Assembly (NCBI GenBank): GCA_012727515.1
Contig: JAAYGZ010000389.1
Location: 1-5,353, forward strand
Source: Desulfovibrionales bacterium
Lineage (GTDB): Bacteria; Desulfobacterota; Desulfovibrionia; Desulfovibrionales; Desulfomicrobiaceae
Direction of reading: 5' to 3'
Length of the DNA: 5,353 nt
The notes beneath the pieces are model-generated. The model was not told the DNA's origin, did not search any database, and worked only from the letters and a program-made list of their open reading frames with translations. The translations under genes and the position numbers were made by a program. Positions 1 to 5,353 of this stretch are shown here, in pieces. The first letter of the stretch is position 1, and each line of letters opens with the position of its first letter.

Positions 1-1136
1 CCCAAGGATTCCATGGCCGTCCGCAGGTCATTGGTCCTGGTTTCTGCTGCAGAAATATCAGTCACAACGCGCTCAACCAAATCTGCACCACATGCAGCCT
101 GTAAGTGGGCTTCCTGGGCAATGGACGCCGCAGTGGAAGCATTCCTGGCCACTTCCAAGACCCCGGCATTCATTTCTTCCATGGCAGTTGCTGTATCGCC
201 CATGTGTACGGCCTGCTGCTGGCTGCCCTGTGATGAGTGAACAATTTGATCAGAAAGCAACACAGAAGCCTGGCTCACTGCTTCCACAACCCCGTGTAAC
301 CGCGAAGCCATCTCCAAAATTCCAGCCCGACGACTGCGATCAGCTTCCTCACGGGCTGTTTGGGCTTCGTGCATGGCATGTTTAGCGTGTTCTGCTTCGC
401 GTTCCACATCGTGCATACGAGTTTGCAAATCTGCATTTAAGGTTTGAATTTCAGCAGTTGCTGCAGCAATTTGCTGGTGCAAAACTTCTTTGTCCGAGGC
501 AATGGCCCGGCACACTGCAAGGCCAAGAGGGAGCACAAGCACAATAAAAAGTGCGCCAGTAGCAAGAGAACGGATCAGGCTCACTCTGCTCAGCTCCTGT
601 ATATAGTCAAGGCTCATATCAACGCCTACAAGATACTTTTTTCCATCAGGTGCTGTTTGGGGAAGATAGACAGACCGAAACGAACCCCATTGATCCGAGC
701 CTGTATCATAGCCCACTGTGCCCTGAGCCAGTGACTCTTTCAGCACCTGACTGGCATCGTCATACTCATCATAAAACATGGTTATGCCTTGGCCTGAGGC
801 CAGTTCATCTGGCGTGGCACTGCTGGCAGTAAATAAAATTTTATCCTTTTGTTTCACGATGGTATAGATATAGGTTAGGCCAGCATAGTTTGCCAGGCGC
901 GAGAGAAACTGGATGTTGTGCATATTTTCTTCTGCAGAAATAGCGCGCCCATCAAGTGCAGTGTGAAGCTGCTGGCCAAAGACATCACCTACTGTTTGAG
1001 CAGCAATAAAAAGGCGCTGGTCAATACTTGCCAGGGCAGCAGTTGTGTCGCGGTGGTAATTATAGAAAGTAAAAAAAATCGTACCGGCAAGATAGAGCAC
1101 TATGCTCACAGCAAACCACACAAAACGCTTTGACAT
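1..1136 (-). CDS. Methyl-accepting chemotaxis protein, N-terminal part (runs off left edge)
   Basis: This is an inner-membrane chemoreceptor that would pass periplasmic ligand signals to a CheA/CheW array. The reading frame is open from an ATG at 1136-1134 to the left edge (378 codons). The start is supported by GGAGG at 1142-1146 (minus strand), 5 nt away. Residues about 7-26 are the first membrane helix, about 27-187 a periplasmic sensor of Cache/PAS-like appearance (fold inferred, not identified), and about 188-209 the second helix. A long charged heptad-like segment follows (about 213-270), with no recognisable HAMP domain. From about 275 the signalling domain begins, with the methylation-helix signature ATAMEEMNAGVLEVARNAS (316-334), common in Desulfovibrio-type receptors. 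The conserved hairpin tip that contacts CheA/CheW would lie beyond the window. The MCP assignment is secure; the ligand is unknown. Confidence 0.93.
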   Translation of the reverse strand, partial: MSKRFVWFAVSIVLYLAGTIFFTFYNYHRDTTAALASIDQRLFIAAQTVGDVFGQQLHTALDGRAISAEENMHNIQFLSRLANYAGLTYIYTIVKQKDKILFTASSATPDELASGQGITMFYDEYDDASQVLKESLAQGTVGYDTGSDQWGSFRSVYLPQTAPDGKKYLVGVDMSLDYIQELSRVSLIRSLATGALFIVLVLPLGLAVCRAIASDKEVLHQQIAAATAEIQTLNADLQTRMHDVEREAEHAKHAMHEAQTAREEADRSRRAGILEMASRLHGVVEAVSQASVLLSDQIVHSSQGSQQQAVHMGDTATAMEEMNAGVLEVARNASTAASIAQEAHLQAACGADLVERVVTDISAAETRTNDLRTAMESL

Positions 1137-1231
1137 TTTGGCCTCCGTTTTTTGCCTTAGCCTGTACAGCTCATGGGTAAGAGCAGCGAAATATTACCAC
1201 CAACAAAACAGATTAAAAATTTCAAAAAAAA

Positions 1232-1260
1232 TCCATATTCATATTTATTTCTCATGCCAA
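1232..1260 (-). promoter_or_regulatory. Candidate sigma-70 promoter for the MCP gene
   Basis: Read on the minus strand, TTGGCA (1260-1255) matches the -35 consensus at 5 of 6 positions. It is followed after 17 bases by TATGGA (1237-1232), a poor -10 element. It overlaps the candidate plus-strand promoter. Confidence is low because the -10 is weak and the region is AT-rich, so chance matches are likely. Confidence 0.22.
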
Positions 1261-1267
1261 GTATAAA
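1238..1267 (+). promoter_or_regulatory. Candidate sigma-70 promoter for the fecR operon
   Basis: A -35-like TTCATA (1238-1243) and a -10-like TATAAA (1262-1267) are separated by 18 bases. An A/T-rich stretch at about 1211-1232 lies just upstream, where an UP element would be. Transcription would start near 1274 and give a leader of about 120 nt. The assignment is by consensus match only. Confidence 0.35.
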
Positions 1268-1294
1268 TTGCCAAACAAGTGGATTCTTACAAAT

Positions 1295-1362
1295 ACCTGT
1301 CTTTCTGCTTGAAGAAAGCCCTGCCCTGCAGTAGCGGTTTCATCGTACAGTGAACGACAGGT
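1295..1362 (+). other. Possible structured 5' leader of the fecR operon
   Basis: Two inverted repeats nest here. CTTTCT (1301-1306) and AGAAAG (1313-1318) can form a 6-bp hairpin with a 6-nt loop. ACCTGTC (1295-1301) can pair with GACAGGT (1356-1362), enclosing that hairpin; the two pairings share base 1301. The structure ends about 20 nt before the ribosome binding site of the first gene. It matches no riboswitch class I recognise, and short pairings like these can be chance. Confidence 0.2.
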
Positions 1363-1382
1363 TAACAACTTTGCAAACTCCT

Positions 1383-1388
1383 GGAGGT
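1383..1388 (+). promoter_or_regulatory. Ribosome binding site of the FecR-domain gene
   Basis: GGAGGT is a near-perfect anti-Shine-Dalgarno match placed 5 nt before the ATG at 1394. It fixes that start and suggests efficient translation of the first operon gene. Confidence 0.8.
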
Positions 1389-1393
1389 GTCCT

Positions 1394-1840
1394 ATGAAAT
1401 GGTTTGTTGTGCTCTGTTTGTTCTTTATGTCGTGGCCCCATGATGTCTGTGCCCAACCCACTGTGGCCGGGCGTATTAAGACTTTGGAAGGACAAGCCTT
1501 TATCCTTCGGGACAATCACGCCAACCCTGTAGAGCTGGAGCAGATTCTTTTTGTCAGCGACACTGTTACAACAAGCAAAGCAAGCACTGTTGGTATTATG
1601 CTTGAAGACGACACCCTTTTGTCGTTGGGGCCAGACAGCCGTCTGGAGCTGAACAGCTTTGCTTTTGACCCAGGCAATAATGTGCTGGGAATGGCTGTAC
1701 GCCTTTTAAAAGGTTCATTTGCCTATATGTCAGGCGTGATTGGGCGTATTGCTCCGGATACAGTGCGCGTTGAAACACCAGATGCGGTGATCTCAACCTA
1801 TGGCACCCATTTTGTGGTGAGCGTGGAGGGAGAAAAATGA
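1394..1840 (+). CDS. Secreted FecR-domain protein
   Basis: This is a periplasmic or secreted protein of 148 aa built almost entirely of one FecR domain. Residues 1-20 form a Sec signal peptide, with a hydrophobic core at 3-13 and likely cleavage after Ala20 (VCA before QP). The mature protein shows the features of FecR-domain proteins: an early GRIKTLEGQA segment (26-35), a central strand-rich stretch with DTVTTSKASTVGIMLEDDT (56-74) and LGPDSRLEL (78-86), and the late VRVETPDAVISTYGTHF block (124-140), which aligns with the usual VxTPxAxIxxRGT motif. There is no transmembrane helix after the signal peptide, no cytoplasmic anti-sigma region and no FecI-type sigma factor gene nearby. It is therefore unlikely to be a classical ferric-citrate regulator; a role as a sensor or scaffold partner is an inference. 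It is the first gene of the operon and overlaps the next by 4 nt. Confidence 0.88.
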   Translation: MKWFVVLCLFFMSWPHDVCAQPTVAGRIKTLEGQAFILRDNHANPVELEQILFVSDTVTTSKASTVGIMLEDDTLLSLGPDSRLELNSFAFDPGNNVLGMAVRLLKGSFAYMSGVIGRIAPDTVRVETPDAVISTYGTHFVVSVEGEK

Positions 1841-2433
1841 AATACTACCTTGCTGCTTTTATGATCTTGTGCTGCTTCCTTGGCGGATGTGCCAAAGGAA
1901 CCACGGTTGTACTCTTAGATGATCCTGACGGCAGAACAGGAAAAATCAGGGTCAGCTCTGCAACTGGTGAACAAAAACTAGACACGGCGCATCAAAGCAC
2001 CCAGGTTTCTAAAACAACAGCTGCCCCGTCCAAACCCAAAATTATGGACCAGGAAAAAATTGATACAACCTTTGGTCCGGCTCTTTCAGCCCTGCCAGCC
2101 CAGTCAGAGCAATTTCTCCTGTATTTTGAACATGGCACAACCATACTCACCCCGGAGTCCAAACTTCTGCCAGCCCGTGTTCTGGCAACTGTTCAGGAAC
2201 GCCACTCCACGGACGTGCGTGTCAATGGACACACAGACCGGGTTGGCGCAAGTGATCGTAATATGCGTTTGTCCCATGATCGGGCCATGTTGATTCACGA
2301 CTACCTGGTTAATGCAGGCATACATCCAGATATTATCTCTGTCTTTGCTCATGGTGAAGGCAATCCGCTTATTCCCACAGAAGACGACGTAGCTGAACCT
2401 AAAAATCGCCGGGTCGAGGTGCTGGTTCGTTGA
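1837..2433 (+). CDS. OmpA-family peptidoglycan-binding lipoprotein
   Basis: This is a probable outer-membrane lipoprotein of 198 aa that binds the cell wall. Residues 1-17 are a lipoprotein signal peptide ending in the lipobox LGGC, so Cys18 would be lipidated. Ala19 at +2 is compatible with outer-membrane sorting. Residues about 19-90 are a polar linker beginning with a TTVVLLDDPDGRTGKI stretch (22-37). Residues about 91-198 are an OmpA C-terminal domain with NGHTDRVG (130-137), LSHDRA (145-150) and NRRVEV (190-195). Asp134 and Arg149 keep the 15-residue spacing of the Asp/Arg pair known to bind diaminopimelate in Acinetobacter OmpA, so wall binding is likely intact. The start is supported by GGAGG at 1825-1829. 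It overlaps the preceding stop as ATGA, implying translational coupling. Confidence 0.92.
   Translation: MKYYLAAFMILCCFLGGCAKGTTVVLLDDPDGRTGKIRVSSATGEQKLDTAHQSTQVSKTTAAPSKPKIMDQEKIDTTFGPALSALPAQSEQFLLYFEHGTTILTPESKLLPARVLATVQERHSTDVRVNGHTDRVGASDRNMRLSHDRAMLIHDYLVNAGIHPDIISVFAHGEGNPLIPTEDDVAEPKNRRVEVLVR
2416..2421 (+). promoter_or_regulatory. Ribosome binding site supporting a TTG start
   Basis: GAGGTG lies 8 nt before the TTG at 2430, inside the end of the OmpA gene. The next in-frame start, ATG at 2448, has no comparable site, so this element favours the TTG. The overlap TTGA (2430-2433) also points to coupled translation. Confidence 0.6.
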
Positions 2434-4424
2434 GCCGCATACGACAGATGCTTGGCGGTCTTGGCCTTAAAAGCCGACGCCGCCGTGACATTTTGCGCAT
2501 CCTGCTTACAGCCTGCGCCCTTACCCTGAGCGTGGTTTTTGTGCATATCCTGCGTCCGGATTTATACTCGTACATTGAAAACAAAATGTATGATATTCTC
2601 CTGAAGCAGACAGCACCACATCAGATCAGAAATACCAGCCCTGTACTCATTGCCATTGATGACAAGGCCCTGGCCCAGGTTGGCCAATGGCCGTGGCCAC
2701 GTCATCATCTGGCACAACTCATTGATCGCTTACACCAGGCTCAGGCCAGTGTGATTATTTTAGATGTTATTCTTGCTTCTCCTGATCGCACCTCTCCGCT
2801 GGCATTTCAGACAGATTATCCACACCTGCCATGCCCGGATATGTCCCTGGATCAGGCTGCTCTGGCAAAGCAGGATCATGATTATATCCTTGCCCAATCC
2901 TTGCAGAAAAACACTGTTATTCTTGGCTATAAGCTCCTTTTTGCAAAAATACACCAGGACGCGCTACCTGAAACCATTCCCTCTGCCCTGCCCCTGTCCC
3001 TGCCTCCGGCATATACCCCCTACATTGCCCAGGATCTCTACACGCCCATAGCCATTCACGCTGCCAGCGCACAGGGCCTTGGGTTTATCAATGCCCTGCC
3101 AGATGCAGACGGCGTACAGCGTCGGGTGCCGCTTTTGGCCACGTTTCAGGGCCAGATACTGCCCAGCCTTGTCCTGGCCTCTGTGCTGGCTCATGATCAT
3201 CCAGCGCTCAGTTTAGGCCAGGATATAGATGGCTGCTTTATTCAGTTTAACGAGAAGCGCATCTACACAGATCCACATGGCAATGTGCTCTTGCGCTATC
3301 GTGGCCCGCGAGGAACATTTCCCACCTACTCTGCTGCGGATATTTTAGCTGCGCCTCTTCCTGATCTGCAGGGGCGCATTGTCATTATCGGCCCTGTTGC
3401 CGCTGGTCTGGGCGACAACCATATTGCGCCCATGGACAGGGTTTTTCCGGGCATCGAAATTCACGCCACATTGCTGGATAATATCCTGCACCAGGATGCC
3501 CTTATTCAGCCCATGTGGGCAAGTGGCGCTGAAGTCTGTATGGCGCTGATTACAGGGCTGCTTTCGGGAATACTTATTTTAACGACCGGAACCCTGAGTT
3601 GTGCCCTGGGCGTTATTGCCGGAGCCTCTGGGCTGTGGATGGGGAGCCTGAGCCTTCTGAACGGTCCTGGATATTGGATTTCACCACTTGCGGCTGAAAT
3701 GACACTGATCCTGAACATGGCTGTTTTGAGCCTCATGAAATACGGCCTGGAGGAGCGGGAACTGCGTCTGCGCACCCAACAATTAGTTGAGGCTCAGGAT
3801 GCAACCATTTTAAGCCTGACGGCCCTGGCAGAAACCCGTGATCCGGAAACTGGCGATCATATTAAACGCACCAGAGAATATGTGTTGGTCCTGGCTCAGA
3901 ATCTGGCCCGCAAGCCTGAATATCGGGCAGAACTTGACGAGGAAAGCGTGGCCTTGCTGCACAAGTCCGCACCGCTGCACGATATAGGCAAAGTGGGCAT
4001 TTCTGACAGCATCCTGCTCAAGCCAGGTCGGCTTACTCCGGAAGAATGGAAGGAAATGCAGCGCCACACCATTTTAGGAGCGCAAACCCTGGCCGAGGCT
4101 GAGCGCCTTGCTTTTAATAATGCCGAACGCTCTTTTCTGAGTGTGGCCAAAAGTATTGCCCTGACGCACCATGAAAAATGGGATGGCACAGGATATCCGC
4201 AAGGCCTGCGCGGCAAAGAAATTCCTTTGGGTGGCCGGCTGATGGCCCTGGCTGATGTCTATGACGCGCTTATCAGCAAGCGGGTATATAAAGATGCCAT
4301 GCCACATGCTGAAGCTGTGGAAATAATTCGTGCCGGACGCGGTACACATTTTGATCCGGCAGTGGTTGATGCCTTTCTGGAATCAGAAGAACAATTTGCC
4401 CGCATTGCCATAGTTTATTCCTGA
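2430..4424 (+). CDS. CHASE2-transmembrane-HD-GYP protein, probable c-di-GMP phosphodiesterase
   Basis: This is an inner-membrane sensor enzyme (664 aa) expected to hydrolyse cyclic di-GMP in the cytoplasm. A basic N-terminus (RRRR at 16-19) precedes a first membrane helix at about 21-41. Residues about 42-360 form an extracytoplasmic CHASE2 domain, with typical blocks VLIAIDDKAL (72-81), INALPDADGVQRRVPL (220-235), LRYRGP (288-293) and GRIVIIGPVA (315-324) and PGIEIHATLLDNIL (340-353). Three membrane helices follow (about 365-387, 389-411, 416-436), then a short coiled coil (about 438-460). Residues about 461-655 are HD-GYP: ETRDPETGDH (468-477), HDIGK (517-521), His546 and HHEKWDGTGYP (580-590). 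The expected metal-binding histidines and aspartates and the GYP loop are all present, so it should be active. It starts at TTG, overlaps the OmpA gene by 4 nt and closes the operon. Its signal is unknown. Confidence 0.93.
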   Translation: MSRIRQMLGGLGLKSRRRRDILRILLTACALTLSVVFVHILRPDLYSYIENKMYDILLKQTAPHQIRNTSPVLIAIDDKALAQVGQWPWPRHHLAQLIDRLHQAQASVIILDVILASPDRTSPLAFQTDYPHLPCPDMSLDQAALAKQDHDYILAQSLQKNTVILGYKLLFAKIHQDALPETIPSALPLSLPPAYTPYIAQDLYTPIAIHAASAQGLGFINALPDADGVQRRVPLLATFQGQILPSLVLASVLAHDHPALSLGQDIDGCFIQFNEKRIYTDPHGNVLLRYRGPRGTFPTYSAADILAAPLPDLQGRIVIIGPVAAGLGDNHIAPMDRVFPGIEIHATLLDNILHQDALIQPMWASGAEVCMALITGLLSGILILTTGTLSCALGVIAGASGLWMGSLSLLNGPGYWISPLAAEMTLILNMAVLSLMKYGLEERELRLRTQQLVEAQDATILSLTALAETRDPETGDHIKRTREYVLVLAQNLARKPEYRAELDEESVALLHKSAPLHDIGKVGISDSILLKPGRLTPEEWKEMQRHTILGAQTLAEAERLAFNNAERSFLSVAKSIALTHHEKWDGTGYPQGLRGKEIPLGGRLMALADVYDALISKRVYKDAMPHAEAVEIIRAGRGTHFDPAVVDAFLESEEQFARIAIVYS

Positions 4425-4456
4425 AAAAGGCTGCAACGTACCTTTTGCCTTCATTT

Positions 4457-4486
4457 TTGACCTGAGCTATCTGCCACCCATATTTT
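4457..4486 (+). promoter_or_regulatory. Candidate promoter for the mntP-family gene
   Basis: TTGACC (4457-4462) and TATTTT (4481-4486) are spaced by 18 bases in the 90-nt gap after the HD-GYP gene. Transcription would start near 4493, leaving only about 22 nt before the ATG. That is too short for the manganese riboswitch often found before mntP genes, and no such element was seen. The match is by consensus only. Confidence 0.35.
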
Positions 4487-4514
4487 CACCTAACCCCTCA
4501 CCACAGAAAACCAT

Positions 4515-5075
4515 ATGCCCTTTATTGAAATCCTGCTCATAGCCCTGGCCCTGGCCATGGATGCCTTTGCCGTGGCCATTGCCGTGGGCGCAGTGCTTCA
4601 AACCGTAACCCATCGCCAAACCTTGCGCCTGGCCTGGCATTTTGGGTTGTTTCAGGCGCTCATGCCTCTTGTGGGCTGGTTTGCCGGAGTCCTGGTCCGC
4701 GATGCGCTGCTGCGCTTTGGCCACTGGATTGCCTTTGGCCTGCTCCTCTATATTGGCGGGCACATGCTGTGGTCAGGCTGGTCCCATACAGATGATACCA
4801 CACAGTGCCATGATCCGACCACTGGCTCGCGCCTGGTTATGCTGTCTGTGGCCACCAGCATTGATGCTTTGGCTGTGGGCGTAAGCCTGGCCCTGGTTGG
4901 GGCTTCCATCTGGTATCCTGCCTGTATTATTGGTCTGGTGGCCTTTGTATGTACGGCCTGTGGCCTGCGCCTGGGCAGTATTGCGGGCTGTCATACCCAT
5001 CTGGGGCGCTATGCGGAGATATTGGGCGGCGCAGTACTGGTGGGCATTGGTGTTAAAATTGTTATACAGGCCTGA
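4515..5075 (+). CDS. mntP: MntP-family manganese efflux pump
   Basis: This is an inner-membrane exporter thought to lower cytoplasmic Mn(II), 186 aa long, close to the usual length (E. coli MntP is 188 aa). About six hydrophobic helices are visible (roughly 2-25, 37-62, 69-88, 107-129, 132-153, 166-184). The two family repeat motifs are present: ALAMDAFAVAI (12-22) in helix 1 and TSIDALAVGVSL (114-125) in the second half. Their membrane aspartates Asp16 and Asp117 are of the kind needed for transport. FGLFQALMPLVGWFAG (43-58) is also characteristic. The linker at 89-104 has several His, Asp and Cys residues (HTDDTTQCHD, 91-100), which might touch metal. The ATG gives the standard N-terminus, but no good Shine-Dalgarno sequence precedes it. 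It is separated by 90 nt from the operon upstream and is probably independent of it. Confidence 0.9.
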   Translation: MPFIEILLIALALAMDAFAVAIAVGAVLQTVTHRQTLRLAWHFGLFQALMPLVGWFAGVLVRDALLRFGHWIAFGLLLYIGGHMLWSGWSHTDDTTQCHDPTTGSRLVMLSVATSIDALAVGVSLALVGASIWYPACIIGLVAFVCTACGLRLGSIAGCHTHLGRYAEILGGAVLVGIGVKIVIQA

Positions 5076-5353
5076 GGAAATATATTGGCGTGATCTGGTG
5101 TTCGGGTAGCATTTGGAGCCTTGGGCCTGCCTTCGGCAAATCATAATAGATCAAGAGTGCATGCTCGGCCTGCTTGCACAGTTGACTGGATTGTTTCTTG
5201 TCCGCGAGTTTCTGGAGAAAGGGAGTCAAGCTACTCCGCGCATCAGGATCGAGCTGATATTTATGGCAGAAATCAAAATAAAACCGCAACTATTTCCGAT
5301 AAAAGACGTGACAGCTGCCAGTGATAGGTTCGCGCATCAATTGGGAGTCATAC
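5062..5353 (-). pseudogene. Degraded N-terminal fragment of a tyrosine recombinase (integrase), partial at right edge
   Basis: Read on the minus strand from the right edge, one frame gives YDSQLMREPITGSCHVFYRK, then an amber codon (TAG, 5292-5290), then LRFYFDFCHKYQLDP. SLTPFLQKLADKKQSS and QAEHALLIYYDL follow. This pattern resembles the SAM-like DNA-binding N-terminal domain of integron- and phage-type integrases, where a YxKWLRFYxDFCxKY-like stretch is common. TAG would then replace a TGG tryptophan codon by a single base change. After YYDL (about 5140) the resemblance ends, and the frame stops at 5064-5062 inside the 3' end of mntP. The catalytic domain with its Arg, His and Tyr residues is absent. 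It therefore looks like a truncated, inactive remnant. The family call rests on remembered sequence patterns and is moderately sure. Continued reading from TTG at 5289 is possible but would not yield an active enzyme. Confidence 0.62.

Larger units (their letters stand above)
1137..1393. promoter_or_regulatory. Divergent intergenic control region between the MCP gene and the fecR-ompA-CHASE2 operon
   Basis: These 257 bases contain no convincing gene. They separate two outward-facing translation starts, so promoters for both units should lie here. The part from about 1201 to 1267 is strongly AT-rich, with an A-tract at 1223-1231. A short perfect palindrome, CTGTACAG, lies at 1162-1169 close to the MCP start and could be an operator or chance. 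The candidate promoters on the two strands overlap around 1232-1267, which would make the two units compete or be co-regulated if both are real. No sigma-28 or sigma-54 promoter was spotted by eye. Confidence 0.6.

Noticed and set aside
444..734. Plus-strand open frames across 13-1133
   Set aside because: They are antisense to the MCP gene, lack ribosome sites and give no family-like protein. The minus-strand frame carries clear chemoreceptor signatures.
1394..1840. Classical FecR anti-sigma/iron-uptake regulator
   Set aside because: There is no cytoplasmic or transmembrane anti-sigma segment, no FecI-type sigma gene and no TonB receptor gene in the window. Only the FecR domain is shared.
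3896..4216. Minus-strand open frame opposite the HD-GYP domain
   Set aside because: It is a shadow of the strongly conserved HD-GYP coding sequence and shows no recognisable domain or ribosome site.
4425..4446. Inverted repeat AAAAGG / CCTTTT just after the HD-GYP stop codon, as a terminator
   Set aside because: The stem is only 6 bp, mostly A-T, with a 10-nt loop and no following run of T, so it is too weak to call.
5111..5142. Possible hairpin (ATTTG...CAAAT with inner TGCC/GGCA) as a terminator after mntP
   Set aside because: The arms pair poorly between the short outer and inner stems and no T-run follows. It also lies inside the integrase-like frame.
4773..5144. Minus-strand open frame opposite mntP
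   Set aside because: It is antisense to a clear MntP frame and its translation is a low-complexity-like polar sequence with no family features.
1..5353. CRISPR array, tRNA or rRNA gene, insertion sequence with terminal repeats
   Set aside because: I saw no regularly spaced repeats, no tRNA cloverleaf or rRNA segment and no transposase frame. The only mobile-element trace is the integrase fragment at the right edge.

Overview
The window most resembles the chromosome of a Deltaproteobacterium, probably of the Desulfovibrio type. This rests on the style of the chemoreceptor methylation region, the envelope-sensing operon and the integrase fragment. No rRNA or housekeeping marker is present, so the assignment is an inference. 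Base composition is about 50% G+C, with one clearly AT-rich patch between two divergent transcription units.

Layout: (1) Bases 1-1136, minus strand, hold the N-terminal 378 codons of a membrane chemoreceptor (MCP); its C-terminal signalling tip lies beyond the left edge. (2) Bases 1137-1393 are a divergent control region with an A-rich tract, candidate promoters on both strands and a leader of roughly 120 nt that can form hairpins. (3) Bases 1394-4424, plus strand, form a tightly packed three-gene operon: a secreted FecR-domain protein, an OmpA-type peptidoglycan-binding lipoprotein, and a CHASE2 - transmembrane - HD-GYP protein. The genes overlap by 4 nt at each junction (ATGA, then TTGA with a TTG start). 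(4) Bases 4515-5075, plus strand, encode an MntP-family manganese exporter, probably with its own promoter. (5) Bases 5062-5353, minus strand, hold a decayed N-terminal fragment of a tyrosine recombinase, interrupted by an in-frame amber codon and lacking its catalytic domain.

How the genes may work together: the three-gene operon reads as a trans-envelope signalling unit. The OmpA lipoprotein would sit in the outer membrane and grip peptidoglycan, and FecR would be periplasmic. CHASE2 is the extracytoplasmic sensor of an inner-membrane protein whose cytoplasmic output is an apparently intact HD-GYP c-di-GMP phosphodiesterase. The sensor gene set is known to recur next to CHASE2 proteins, often with a nucleotide cyclase output. 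Here the output is c-di-GMP hydrolysis, and a chemoreceptor is transcribed divergently from the same short region. Whether the chemoreceptor and the operon are functionally linked is not shown by the sequence.
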